Assembly: GCA_047627915.1 (NCBI GenBank)
Contig: JBLHTZ010000003.1
Span: 43,317 to 107,316 of the forward strand
DNA: 64,000 nt
Reading direction: 5' to 3'
Source of the DNA: NORP294 sp047627915
GTDB taxonomy: Bacteria; Bacteroidota; Bacteroidia; Flavobacteriales_E; Vicingaceae
Part shown: positions 1 through 8,445 of the stretch, one piece after another
Position numbering within the stretch: position 1 is the stretch's first letter
Layout of the letters: each line of letters starts with the position of its first letter
The notes under the pieces: model-generated
The model's input: the letters and a program-made list of their open reading frames with translations, nothing else
The model's database searches: none
Told to the model about the DNA's origin: nothing
Made by a program: the position numbers and the translations under genes

Positions 1-2
1 TG

Positions 3-230
3 GAATTCATGGAGTGGATGGGTCTCAACCGTCTTCCATTCATTATCATTTTTACTAAAATCGATAAGCTTTCAAGTTCAGTTTTAAATAAAAACATTAC
101 ACATTATAAAAAAGAACTCTTAAAAACATGGGAAGAACTCCCTCCTTCTATTCTAACTTCTTCAACCACTAAATTTGGCAAAGAGGAATTCTGGAAGCTA
201 ATTGAAGAAACGAATAAGAGTTTTGTTTAA
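3..230 (+). CDS. engB: Ribosome biogenesis GTPase EngB/YsxC, C-terminal fragment (5' end outside window)
   Basis: This is the last quarter of a TRAFAC GTPase of the EngB/YsxC/YihA family, which acts in assembly of the large ribosomal subunit. The open frame runs in from the window edge (EFMEWMGLNRLPF), so the internal ATG at position 9 is not the true start. The FTKIDKL segment is the G4 guanine-specificity motif (T/NKxD), and SSTT, about 27 residues later, fits the G5 loop. The typical EngB ending (KEEFWKLIEE) follows. The N-terminal P-loop and G3 motifs lie outside the window. An EngB identity fits better than other small GTPases because of the 'FMEW..... PF.IIFTK.DKL' pattern. Confidence 0.85.
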   Translation, partial: EFMEWMGLNRLPFIIIFTKIDKLSSSVLNKNITHYKKELLKTWEELPPSILTSSTTKFGKEEFWKLIEETNKSFV

Positions 231-309
231 TTCTGCTTCTCATTCTCTTTAGTTCGATTTGAGTCTCTTTTCATGATCTTGTTCAAATTGTTTTAAAAGC
301 TGTTTGTAC

Positions 310-338
310 ACTTCGACTATCGCTCAGCATGACAAATT
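310..338 (+). repeat. Dispersed intergenic repeat, family A, copy 1
   Basis: This copy reads ACTTCGACTATCGCTCAG followed by CATGACAAATT. The same 18-base core recurs between genes at 29170 and 42712. It lies between the end of engB and a secreted orphan gene and is more GC-rich than its surroundings. Confidence 0.7.
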
Positions 339-389
339 GCTTTTAATTTTAACTAAAAAGTAAGCCTAAATGTTACATTTTAACTAAAT

Positions 390-782
390 ATGAAAAATCT
401 AATTTTAATTATCCTTATTGGGCTTTCCATTAATTCTTTCGCCCAATTCAATTCCTATTCCGAAAATAAAGAATTCATCTCCGGAGTGTTCGACATAACC
501 TTCTTAGAGCAGGAAACTAAGGTTTCTGATAAATTTCTTTTAAGCGCTACGGAAGACTATGGAGTCACTATTAATGCAGGACCATTTAAATCAATAGCGA
601 AAGTTTTAGATAAGGCATTCGAAGCCGCAGATTGTGAAGCTTGCGAGCAGGTTTCGGAAAAGCTGACAAAAAACCCGGTAAAATACATTTTTGATGTAAT
701 TGAATACCAAGATGTATTCTTAGTTACGGAGTTTGAAAATCAGTACAAAGTGATACGGTATCAGCCTAAAACAGAAGATTAA
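390..782 (+). CDS. Secreted hypothetical protein, 130 residues
   Basis: I do not recognise the family. The first 19 residues form a short hydrophobic signal peptide with a Bacteroidota-style end (NSFAQ), so the mature protein is probably periplasmic or membrane-associated. The mature part is soluble-looking and acidic. It holds one Cys pair (CEAC, around residues 92-95) and a C-terminal stretch rich in aromatic and beta-forming residues (YQDVFLVTEF). It stands alone, with a rho-independent terminator just downstream. Complete start, stop and terminator argue for a real gene, but no function can be assigned. Confidence 0.7.
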   Translation: MKNLILIILIGLSINSFAQFNSYSENKEFISGVFDITFLEQETKVSDKFLLSATEDYGVTINAGPFKSIAKVLDKAFEAADCEACEQVSEKLTKNPVKYIFDVIEYQDVFLVTEFENQYKVIRYQPKTED

Positions 783-790
783 ATAAGTGT

Positions 791-818
791 AGCCCCAAAG
801 AAATTCGGGGCTTTTTTT
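791..818 (+). terminator. Rho-independent terminator
   Basis: Stem AGCCCC / GGGGCT with a 10-base loop is followed by seven T residues. It lies 8 bases after the stop of the upstream secreted orphan. Confidence 0.85.
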
Positions 819-861
819 GCTTCAAAAAAAGAAGAACCTGCTTATTCAGCCGAACAGACAG

Positions 862-2346
862 TCACATCCACTTCTCATTAGAACTTTCTATTTTATACAG
901 CAGGTAATTGTACAACTCATCAGCAACATCAGCATCTAGTTGCCACATTCGTAAACTACCTGCAGCCGTATAAAAATCTAAATGAGCAGTATTTCTCCTT
1001 TTTTGAAACACATTCTGCTTTATTGCTACGCTTTGCAATTTATAGTGCTTCAATATTTCTGTTTTAGGGAAAATCCAACCTTTGTGCAACTGCATTACTT
1101 CCGAGGTTAATGCCAACCGCATGTTGGCTGCATATTTCAAACTCAGCGGAAGGCTAACCATCAACACCAAAATAGCGAGAAATAAAAAATTAATATTTAA
1201 CAAACTTAGGAAGCCAATGAAGATTGAGGGAAGCAAAGAGAAGAAAAGCACCATTTGAATTTTTAAGTAAGGATTCGCTTTAAATGTTAAAGAGGTTTGT
1301 CTTAACTCTGGGAAAAAATTTCGAATAACAGCGTCTAATTGAGCTTGCTTGCAGCCAGGAATCATTAACGATTGCTTATCACTCGAAGCAATGCTGCTTG
1401 CTTGCTTCACCACCAATGTTTTAATACCAAAGAGCTTTCTGAGCGGATTGCTTGAATACTTCAGGTATTGAATTTTTGAGATTGGTATCTGATACTCCAC
1501 TCGTTTTAATAAGCCTGAAACATTTACCACTTCTTTTAAGCCTAGAAAAAATTGAAGATGATGGTACTTTAAAAAAGCCATTACCACTGATATCACTATC
1601 GAAATAACCAATAAACTAAGCAACAACAAAGGCAATACCATTAACCATTTAGATAAAATAAACTCTTCTCCGTCTGTTATATAATCCTGAAAAAGCGTAA
1701 AAAAGAAATCTTGACTTTGCCAATAATACCCATTGATTAATGCAAATAACGCCAGACTGGTTTTCAAGTGATTTTCCGTTAACCCAACTTTTAAAACATC
1801 AATAGCTTTGAGCGAAATAATAGGCTCCTTTAATGGTTCTGAACGGCCTTCAACGTCACGTTCTGCTTCCTGAAATTGACTTTCATCCGTTTGTAGGTTT
1901 TTCTTCTCAATTAAGTATTCTTGAATCGACCGTGCAAATGTATCGGGCAAGGCCACTATTTCTAATTCCTTAGTGCCAGACCCTGCAGTGTCGATTTTCA
2001 AACCAACTACTTTTAACGCTCTCTGAACAACATTTTGATCAATGTGCACGGATTGAATTCGTTCGAATGGTACTGCAATTTTCTCTCTATTGAACAATCC
2101 TTTTTCAATAATAAACTCACCTTCATCAATGTAAAAAACAAACCTTTTGTACACCAATATGGAATAAACCAGAGTTAATAGAACAATAACAACGATTGCA
2201 ACCCACAGGAAAAGCATCCCTGTGTTCATGCTGAATTGAACCACAAAAAAGTAAAATATAAAATTAACTGCCTTTCGCAGGTTTTTAAAGAAGATAACAA
2301 TTACACCTACAGACGATTGCCTTTGTGGTTTTTCTAAATCAAGCAT
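862..2346 (-). CDS. PH-domain membrane protein, YdbT-like (bPH2/DUF304 repeats)
   Basis: This 494-residue protein belongs to the bacterial PH-domain (bPH2, formerly DUF304) group typified by Bacillus YdbT. At least two bPH2 modules can be seen, each preceded by paired hydrophobic helices. One lies around residues 65-145 (YKRFVFYIDEGEFII ... PFERIQSVHI) and another around 260-345 (PISKIQYLKYSS). A third, weaker module near the C-terminus follows helices at about 365-405. The start overlaps the end of the upstream YdbS-like gene by 8 bases, so the pair is probably translated together and may form a membrane complex. The family's molecular role is not well defined; a link to membrane stress has been suggested for Bacillus homologues. 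Family assignment is confident and function is not. Confidence 0.8.
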   Translation of the reverse strand: MLDLEKPQRQSSVGVIVIFFKNLRKAVNFIFYFFVVQFSMNTGMLFLWVAIVVIVLLTLVYSILVYKRFVFYIDEGEFIIEKGLFNREKIAVPFERIQSVHIDQNVVQRALKVVGLKIDTAGSGTKELEIVALPDTFARSIQEYLIEKKNLQTDESQFQEAERDVEGRSEPLKEPIISLKAIDVLKVGLTENHLKTSLALFALINGYYWQSQDFFFTLFQDYITDGEEFILSKWLMVLPLLLLSLLVISIVISVVMAFLKYHHLQFFLGLKEVVNVSGLLKRVEYQIPISKIQYLKYSSNPLRKLFGIKTLVVKQASSIASSDKQSLMIPGCKQAQLDAVIRNFFPELRQTSLTFKANPYLKIQMVLFFSLLPSIFIGFLSLLNINFLFLAILVLMVSLPLSLKYAANMRLALTSEVMQLHKGWIFPKTEILKHYKLQSVAIKQNVFQKRRNTAHLDFYTAAGSLRMWQLDADVADELYNYLLYKIESSNEKWM

Positions 2347-2860
2347 AGGTAATGCTCAATTTTGAAATGTGGTCCTTTAAACGATGTGCATCTTCAACTT
2401 TTAAACCAGGTATTGAAATATCACTACTTGATCCACCCGCTGTATACACTTTCACTTCGCCTAAATCAAACAATCGAGCCAACGGGCTTTGATATACTTC
2501 TATGTGCTGAACTCTGTTAAAAGGTACACTCGTCATTGCGAAAAAAAACAAGCCAGACTTGAACGAAATATCATTTTGTCGCAAAACATACCCCTTTACA
2601 GCAAATCCTTTATTCTCGAGCAAATAAACTAGCAAAAAGATAAAAACAACAACACTAATGGGTTGCCACCATTCGAGGTTGGAGATGATGCCGAAAATAA
2701 TGGATATTGAGCCAAATATTAAAAATAGAATGCTCACAAATAATATTCGAAGCCATAAATAATCTTTCTCTAATTTATGAAAATCAGAATGTTCTAATTG
2801 AGGAAGCGAAGCCATTTCAATGACTGAATTCTCAAATTTAATGTGTGAATTGCTTTCCAT
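2339..2860 (-). CDS. PH-domain membrane protein, YdbS-like (bPH2)
   Basis: This is a 173-residue protein with two transmembrane helices (about residues 35-58 and 66-85) followed by one bPH2 domain. The domain's hallmark segments are visible: KGYVLRQNDISFKSGLFF, then VPFNRVQHIEVYQSPLARLFDLG, then VYTAGG. That order and spacing match the YdbS half of the YdbS/YdbT pair. The next gene is the multi-domain partner, overlapping by 8 bases, and the upstream mazG-like gene ends one base before this start. All four minus-strand genes from dtd onward are tightly packed and probably share a transcript. Confidence 0.82.
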   Translation of the reverse strand: MESNSHIKFENSVIEMASLPQLEHSDFHKLEKDYLWLRILFVSILFLIFGSISIIFGIISNLEWWQPISVVVFIFLLVYLLENKGFAVKGYVLRQNDISFKSGLFFFAMTSVPFNRVQHIEVYQSPLARLFDLGEVKVYTAGGSSSDISIPGLKVEDAHRLKDHISKLSITYA

Positions 2861-3187
2861 TTATGTCAATTTGTTGTTTTCCTTGTGCCTCGTTGAGTCC
2901 CGCTTCGTCTTCTTATCTAAATTCTTCTGCAAGGCTGATTGTAGATCCACCCCAGTTTGGTTGGCCAAGCAAATAATTACAAAAAGCACATCCGCTAATT
3001 CATCGCCCAAGTCTTTGCCTTTATCACTCTCCTTTTCTGATTGTTCGCCATATCGGCGAGCGATAATCCGTGCAACCTCACCTACTTCTTCAGTAAGCTG
3101 CGCCATATTCGTTAGTTCATTAAAATAACGAACGCCGTATTCTTTAATCCAATCGTCTACTGCTCTTTGAGCTTGCTCTAAGGTCAT
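2861..3187 (-). CDS. MazG-like nucleotide pyrophosphohydrolase, 108 residues
   Basis: This single-domain all-alpha NTP pyrophosphatase is of the MazG/iMazG type, which hydrolyses (d)NTPs to monophosphates and helps clean the nucleotide pool. The metal-binding pattern is visible as EEVGEVARII (ExxE) and, after a charged loop, DLGDELADVLFVII (ExxD). The length of about 108 residues matches the short single-domain members, not the roughly 260-residue two-domain MazG. It sits between dtd (1-base gap) and the PH-domain pair. The exact substrate cannot be told from sequence. Confidence 0.85.
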   Translation of the reverse strand: MTLEQAQRAVDDWIKEYGVRYFNELTNMAQLTEEVGEVARIIARRYGEQSEKESDKGKDLGDELADVLFVIICLANQTGVDLQSALQKNLDKKTKRDSTRHKENNKLT

Positions 3188-3188
3188 C

Positions 3189-3641
3189 TTATTCTTTATT
3201 TTTTGAGTCTAAACTTATGGTAACAGGACCATCATTTACCAAGCTAACCTTCATATCCGCTCCAAACCTACCACATGCAATCGGCTTACCGAATTCTGAA
3301 GCGATAGTATCTTTAAAGTCTTCGTACATTTTTTCGGCAAAATCAGGCTTTGCAGCTTTAATAAATGAAGGTCGATTCCCTTTCTTTGTCGAAGCATGCA
3401 ATGTAAGTTGAGAAACTACTAATACTCCTCCATGAACATCTTTCAGAGATAAATTCATATTTCCATTCTCATCACCAAAAATTCGCATGTTGCATACTTT
3501 TCTGCACAGCCAATCAATGTCTTCTTTCGTATCTGCTTCTTCAATTCCCAACAGTAAAAGTAATCCTTGACTTATCTCTCCAACAATTTCACGATCAACT
3601 GTGACCTTCGCTTGTGATACTCTTTGAATGATGACTCTCAT
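3189..3641 (-). CDS. dtd: D-aminoacyl-tRNA deacylase
   Basis: DTD removes D-amino acids, and glycine wrongly attached to tRNA-Ala, from charged tRNAs. The protein has the normal length of 150 residues. It begins with the family's MRVIIQRVSQAKV strand and carries both active-site signatures: SQLTLHAST around residues 78-86, and the cross-subunit GPVTISLDS near the C-terminus. It is the first gene of a compact minus-strand group with the MazG-like enzyme and two PH-domain proteins. Grouping DTD with a nucleotide house-cleaning enzyme is a plausible quality-control pairing, but that link is inference. Confidence 0.95.
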   Translation of the reverse strand: MRVIIQRVSQAKVTVDREIVGEISQGLLLLLGIEEADTKEDIDWLCRKVCNMRIFGDENGNMNLSLKDVHGGVLVVSQLTLHASTKKGNRPSFIKAAKPDFAEKMYEDFKDTIASEFGKPIACGRFGADMKVSLVNDGPVTISLDSKNKE

Positions 3642-3790
3642 ATATTTAAATCATGAATGTAAAGTGATGAATGTACAATCCAATTACTCGCTACCTTAGA
3701 ACGAAAAACATTCCCATCTAAAATCAATCGTTCAACTCATTTTTTAAAAACTCATTCCATCGATCCGCTTTAGAATTACATTGATTCGTA

Positions 3791-3817
3791 ATTCAACATT
3801 CTAAAATTCGTAATTCC
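3791..3817 (-). repeat. Dispersed AT-rich intergenic repeat, family B, copy 1
   Basis: ATTCAACATT, then CTAAA, then ATTCGTAATTC. Related blocks lie just upstream of leuS (35659) and recR (42835). A partial second ATTCGTAATTC stands directly before it at 3784. It lies at the 3' end of rsgA. The strand is arbitrary. Confidence 0.45.
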
Positions 3818-3820
3818 ATA

Positions 3821-4771
3821 TTATCCTCTCACTCCTTTTGCTCTGTGGTGCTCTCTTTCATCATCATAATAAATGGAAAGATAGTTTTCATATCGTTCAG
3901 CTGCAATTTCGCCAGCTTCTACCGCCTCTTTTACAGCGCATTTGGGCTCATTTATATGAACACAGTTATTGAACTTACAGCCCTCCATTCTACTCCTCAT
4001 TTCAGGAAAATAATGAGACAAAAACTCATTCTCCAACTCCACTGTTCCAAATCCTTTAATTCCTGGAGTATCTATTATTTTACCACCGAACGGCAATTCG
4101 AATAATTCAGCAAAAGTAGTCGTATGCTTTCCTGTTTTATGGTAATCAGAAATTTCTGAAGTTTTTAGTTTGAAATTTTCGTCCAAAGCATTAACAAGAG
4201 TGCTCTTCCCTACACCAGAGTGACCAGAAAAAATAGAGGTCTTTCCTGTCATTTTAGCTTTGAGTTCCTCAATCCCTGTTTTCTCCTCTGCAGAAACTTC
4301 TAACTGCTGATAACCTGCTGAATCGTAAATCGACTTCCATCGCTCCAGCTCTTCTTTTTGCTGCTCAGTTTTGTATAAATCAATTTTATTATATACCAAA
4401 ACAGTGGGTATTCGATACGCCTCAGCTGCGGCCAAAAACCGGTCTACAAAACCTAAGGTAGTTGGTGGGTGATGAATTGTGATGACTAAAAACAGTTGAT
4501 CAATGTTGGCAGCTATGATTTGAATTTGCTTTGAAAGATTAATCGAGCGCCGAACAATATAATTCTTGCGATCTTCAATGGTATGAATAACCCCATCTTC
4601 GCCTTCCATGTGAAAACGCACAAAATCACCAACGGCTACTGGGTTGGTACTTTTCAAGCCCTTCAAGCGAAATTTACCTTTCAAACGGGCATTAATTCGC
4701 TGTCTATCATCCTTTTCTACTTCATACCAACTTCCTGTAGACTTTACTACTAAACCTCTAAATTCTTCCAT
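3821..4771 (-). CDS. rsgA: Ribosome small subunit-dependent GTPase A
   Basis: RsgA (YjeQ) is a circularly permuted GTPase that checks and matures the 30S subunit. The sequence shows an N-terminal OB-fold (residues 1-75), then the permuted order of GTPase motifs: G4 NKID at 128-131, G1 GHSGVGKS at 183-190, and G3 DTPG at 234-237. A zinc-binding C-terminal domain follows (Cys265, Cys270, His272, Cys278). The 316-residue length is normal. It is transcribed away from gldA. The roughly 180 bases separating it from dtd hold only an AT-rich repeat, so it probably has its own transcript. Confidence 0.96.
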   Translation of the reverse strand: MEEFRGLVVKSTGSWYEVEKDDRQRINARLKGKFRLKGLKSTNPVAVGDFVRFHMEGEDGVIHTIEDRKNYIVRRSINLSKQIQIIAANIDQLFLVITIHHPPTTLGFVDRFLAAAEAYRIPTVLVYNKIDLYKTEQQKEELERWKSIYDSAGYQQLEVSAEEKTGIEELKAKMTGKTSIFSGHSGVGKSTLVNALDENFKLKTSEISDYHKTGKHTTTFAELFELPFGGKIIDTPGIKGFGTVELENEFLSHYFPEMRSRMEGCKFNNCVHINEPKCAVKEAVEAGEIAAERYENYLSIYYDDEREHHRAKGVRG

Positions 4772-4824
4772 ATTTCAGCCCTTAAATTTAGTAAATTCGT
4801 GCTGCATTATAGAAGAGAAAAAAG

Positions 4825-5730
4825 ATGTCGATTGTTGTAAAAAATGTAACAAAGTTATACGGAGAGCAAAAAGCTTTGGACAATGTAAGTTTCAGCGTTA
4901 ACCCAGGAGAAATTGTGGGATTTTTAGGACCTAATGGCGCAGGAAAATCTACTATGATGAAGATTATTACTGGCTTCATCCCTTCCAATAAAGGAGAGAC
5001 TTATGTTTGCGATTTAGATGTGAGTAAAGCTCCCTTACAAACAAAGAAGAAAATTGGATATTTAGCTGAACAAAACCCACTTTATTACGACATGTATGTT
5101 CGGGAGTACTTGAGCTTTATTGCAGGAGTATTTAAAATAAAAAACACCGGCGAAAGAATCGATGAATTAATCCAAATGGTGGGGCTAACTGTTGAGCAAA
5201 ATAAAAAAATTGGACAACTTTCAAAAGGATACAAGCAAAGAGTTGGTCTTGCACAAGCTTTAATTCACGACCCAGAAGTTCTGATCTTAGACGAACCGAC
5301 TACAGGATTGGACCCAAACCAACTGGAGGAAATTCGAGGTTTAATTAAGAAGATTGGAGCATCAAAGACCGTAATGCTTTCAACTCATATCATGCAGGAA
5401 GTGGAAGCCATTTGCGATCGAGTAATTATTATCAACAAAGGAAAGATTGTAGCCAACGAGAAAGCTGAAAACTTAAGCTCGTTGCTAAACAGCAAGAACG
5501 CAATACAAATTGAGTTTGAAAAAGCGATTGATGAGACGGCGTTGCAAAATATGAACGGAGTTCAATCAATAGAAAAACAAAGGGGTAATAATTATTTAAT
5601 TCAAAGTAATTCTACACTGGACATTAGAAACGAGTTGTTTCAATTTGCAATTACCCAAGGAACCACCGTTTTAACCTTAAAAAAAGAAGAGTTAAAACTG
5701 GAAGACATTTTCAAACAATTGACTACGTAA
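4825..5730 (+). CDS. gldA: Gliding-motility ABC transporter ATP-binding protein GldA
   Basis: This is the ATPase subunit of the GldA-GldF-GldG ABC transporter, which in Flavobacterium is linked to gliding motility. The 301-residue protein has Walker A GPNGAGKST (about 36-44), the ABC signature LSKGYKQRVG, Walker B LILDEPTTGLD and the switch histidine in LSTHIM. A C-terminal regulatory extension of about 85 residues follows. Length and sequence (SIVVKNVTKLYGEQKALDNVSF) fit GldA better than generic drug-export ATPases. The permease partners gldF and gldG are not in this window. In Bacteroidota gldA is often separate from gldFG, so this is not strange. Presence of GldA alone does not prove that the organism glides. 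Confidence 0.85.
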   Translation: MSIVVKNVTKLYGEQKALDNVSFSVNPGEIVGFLGPNGAGKSTMMKIITGFIPSNKGETYVCDLDVSKAPLQTKKKIGYLAEQNPLYYDMYVREYLSFIAGVFKIKNTGERIDELIQMVGLTVEQNKKIGQLSKGYKQRVGLAQALIHDPEVLILDEPTTGLDPNQLEEIRGLIKKIGASKTVMLSTHIMQEVEAICDRVIIINKGKIVANEKAENLSSLLNSKNAIQIEFEKAIDETALQNMNGVQSIEKQRGNNYLIQSNSTLDIRNELFQFAITQGTTVLTLKKEELKLEDIFKQLTT

Positions 5731-5802
5731 GAATCTAGAATTATTTAAATAAAAAACTTTTTCAATTCGTACTTTAGCGAACCTAAAATTTAATAGAAGA
5801 AT

Positions 5803-7056
5803 ATGTCATACTTATTTACTTCAGAATCTGTTTCAGAAGGGCATCCTGATAAAGTTGCCGATCAGATTTCTGACGCATTAATCGATAACTTTTTAGCTTT
5901 TGATAAAGATTCAAAAGTTGCTTGCGAAACTTTAGTTACTACGGGACAAGTTGTTTTGGCAGGTGAAGTAAAATCGAAAGCATACCTTGACGTACAAGTT
6001 ATAGCACGAGATGTAATTAACAAAATTGGTTACAACAAAGGAGAATACATGTTCGACGGTAATAGTTGTGGAGTATTTTCTGCAATACACGAGCAATCTC
6101 CAGACATCAACCAAGGAGTAGAGCGAGCCAATCCAGAAGACCAAGGTGCAGGTGACCAAGGAATGATGTTCGGTTATGCAACGAATGAAACTCCTTCTTA
6201 CATGCCACTCCCTTTAGAAATTTCACACATGTTGTTGAAAGAGTTGGCTGAATTAAGAAGAGAAAATAAAGAAATCACATACTTACGCCCAGATTCAAAG
6301 TCTCAAGTAACCATTGAGTACGACGAAAACAACAAGCCTGTTGGAATTGATGCGATCGTTATTTCAACGCAACACGACGATTTTGATACAGAGGTTAACA
6401 TGTTAGCTAAGATCAAGAAAGACATGCTTGAAATTTTGGTACCTAGAGTGAAAGCTCTTTTGCCTATAGAAACTCAAGCATTATTTGACGATCAAATCAC
6501 ATATCACATTAATCCTACTGGAATTTTCGTAATTGGCGGACCTCATGGAGACACAGGGTTAACCGGAAGAAAAATTATTGTCGACACGTACGGAGGAAAG
6601 GGCGCTCACGGTGGTGGTGCATTTTCTGGAAAAGATCCAAGTAAGGTTGACCGGTCTGCTGCTTATGCAACAAGACACATTGCAAAAAACATTGTTGCAG
6701 CAGGCCTAGCCGACGAAGCATTAGTGCAAGTTGCATATGCTATTGGTGTTGCAAAACCGATGGGGTTATATGTAAACACTTACGGTACTTCGAAAGTTAA
6801 GATGACTGATGGAGATGTAGCTAAAAAATTAGCTGAAATTTTCGACATGAGACCTTATGCAATCGAACAACGCTTTGCTTTAAGAACTCCTATTTATTCT
6901 GAAACTGCTGCTTATGGTCACATGGGAAGAACTTGTGAAGAAGTTGAAAAGACCTTTACTTCTCCAAATGGCGAAACCATTAGCATGACTGTAAAATTAT
7001 TCCCTTGGGAAGAATTGAACTACGTAGACAAAGTAAAAGCTGCTTTTGGACTATAA
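5803..7056 (+). CDS. metK: S-adenosylmethionine synthase
   Basis: MetK makes S-adenosylmethionine from ATP and methionine in the cytoplasm. At 417 residues it is complete. It shows the N-terminal ATP-binding GHPDKVADQISDA, the hexapeptide-like GAGDQGMMFGYA (about residues 115-126), and the P-loop-like GGGAFSGKDPSKVDRS (about 270-285). Family insertions typical of Bacteroidota MetK are present in the middle. It is preceded by gldA (72-base gap) and followed by a strong bidirectional terminator shared with der. The long sequence match to the family leaves no real alternative. Confidence 0.98.
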   Translation: MSYLFTSESVSEGHPDKVADQISDALIDNFLAFDKDSKVACETLVTTGQVVLAGEVKSKAYLDVQVIARDVINKIGYNKGEYMFDGNSCGVFSAIHEQSPDINQGVERANPEDQGAGDQGMMFGYATNETPSYMPLPLEISHMLLKELAELRRENKEITYLRPDSKSQVTIEYDENNKPVGIDAIVISTQHDDFDTEVNMLAKIKKDMLEILVPRVKALLPIETQALFDDQITYHINPTGIFVIGGPHGDTGLTGRKIIVDTYGGKGAHGGGAFSGKDPSKVDRSAAYATRHIAKNIVAAGLADEALVQVAYAIGVAKPMGLYVNTYGTSKVKMTDGDVAKKLAEIFDMRPYAIEQRFALRTPIYSETAAYGHMGRTCEEVEKTFTSPNGETISMTVKLFPWEELNYVDKVKAAFGL

Positions 7057-7074
7057 TACAAAGTGAATAAACAT

Positions 7075-7116
7075 AAAAAAGCCCTTGCGGAACGAAAGTT
7101 CTGCAAGGGCTTTTTA
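7075..7116. terminator. Bidirectional terminator between metK and der
   Basis: Stem GCCCTTGC-g-GAAC / GTTC-t-GCAAGGGC (7081-7110) closes a GAAA tetraloop. It is flanked by A6 on the left and T5 on the right, so it can serve both converging genes. Confidence 0.9.
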
Positions 7117-7131
7117 CTTTTAGCAAATGTT

Positions 7132-8439
7132 TTATTTCTCTCTAAAAAACAATTGCATTGGAACACCGGTAAAATCGAAGTGCTCTCGCAACCTATTCTC
7201 TATATACCTTTTATACGGCTCCTTAATATACTTTGGGTGGTTACAGTAAAATGCAAACGTTGGTTTATGAGTTGGTAGCATGGTTACATACTTCACTTTT
7301 ACAAACTTGCCTTTTACTGAAGGCGGAGGATTATTTTCGAAAATAGGTAACATCACATCATTCAATTTTGAAGTGGATATTTTCTTGATTCTATTTTGAT
7401 ACACCTTCACTGCTGTTTCAAGCACTTCGTGAATCCGCTGCTTATCCTTTACGGAGGTAAAAATAATTGGGACATCAGTGAAAGGTTGAATTTTTTCTAT
7501 TATTCTTCCTTTAAAATCCTTCATGGTATTTGAGCCTTTGTCTTCAATCAAGTCCCACTTATTTACCATAATAACGATGCCTTTCTTATTTTTTATCGCT
7601 AAGCTATATATATTCATGTCCTGAGCCATCATACCTTCATGCGCCTCAATTAGCAGCACACACACATCTGCATTTTCTATTGCTCGAATAGAACGCATAA
7701 CGGAGTAAAACTCTATGTCTTCCTCTACTTTACTCTTTTTCCGTAAACCTGCTGTATCCGTTAAAATAAAATCGAATCCATAAGAATTGTACCTTGTTCC
7801 CACTGCATCTCGGGTAGTTCCAGCTATTGGTGTCACAATATTTCGCTCTTGGCCTATTAAGGTATTAATGAATGAAGATTTTCCAACATTTGGTCTCCCA
7901 ACAATTGCGATTCTGGGTATATCAATCTCTTCAACCTCCTCTGGTTCATCAAACTGCGCTATCACCTCATCTAACAAATCACCAGTTCCACTTCCGTTAA
8001 TACTGGAGACATTGTGTACTTCGCCTAATCCGAAATTATAAAATTCTGCTGCATCTGCAATCCGTGCATGGTTGTCTACTTTGTTTGCAACAACTAAAAT
8101 CTTTTTATTTGTTTTCCGCAACAACTTGGCCACTGCATTATCTAAATCAGTAATTCCAACAGCTGCATCTACAACGAAAAGGACAACGTTCGCTTCTTCT
8201 AAGGCTATAATTACCTGCTTCCGTATTTCTCCCTCGAATTGATCTTCAGAACCTCTTACATACCCTCCAGTATCAATTACCGAAAACTCATGTTTTCCCC
8301 ATGTCGTCGTTCCATACTGACGATCTCTAGTGACTCCACTTGATTCGTCAACAATGGCCTTTCTACTCTCCGTTAATCGATTGAAAAGTGTTGATTTACC
8401 GACATTCGGTCTTCCAACTATTGCTACAATATTTCTCAT
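7132..8439 (-). CDS. der: Ribosome biogenesis GTPase Der (EngA)
   Basis: Der is the double GTPase needed for 50S ribosome assembly. Two complete G domains are visible. The first has G1 GRPNVGKST (9-17), G3 DTGG (56-59) and G4 NKVD (119-122). The second has G1 GRPNVGKSS (181-189), G3 DTAG (228-231) and NKWD further on. A KH-like C-terminal domain ends the 435-residue chain. It lies 6 bases downstream of era, so the two GTPases are almost certainly co-transcribed. Confidence 0.98.
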   Translation of the reverse strand: MRNIVAIVGRPNVGKSTLFNRLTESRKAIVDESSGVTRDRQYGTTTWGKHEFSVIDTGGYVRGSEDQFEGEIRKQVIIALEEANVVLFVVDAAVGITDLDNAVAKLLRKTNKKILVVANKVDNHARIADAAEFYNFGLGEVHNVSSINGSGTGDLLDEVIAQFDEPEEVEEIDIPRIAIVGRPNVGKSSFINTLIGQERNIVTPIAGTTRDAVGTRYNSYGFDFILTDTAGLRKKSKVEEDIEFYSVMRSIRAIENADVCVLLIEAHEGMMAQDMNIYSLAIKNKKGIVIMVNKWDLIEDKGSNTMKDFKGRIIEKIQPFTDVPIIFTSVKDKQRIHEVLETAVKVYQNRIKKISTSKLNDVMLPIFENNPPPSVKGKFVKVKYVTMLPTHKPTFAFYCNHPKYIKEPYKRYIENRLREHFDFTGVPMQLFFREK

Positions 8440-8445
8440 AATTCT

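Noticed and set aside
7063..7278. Plus-strand ORF antisense to der
   Set aside because: It reads through a terminator and the opposite strand of a conserved gene, with no protein-like features.
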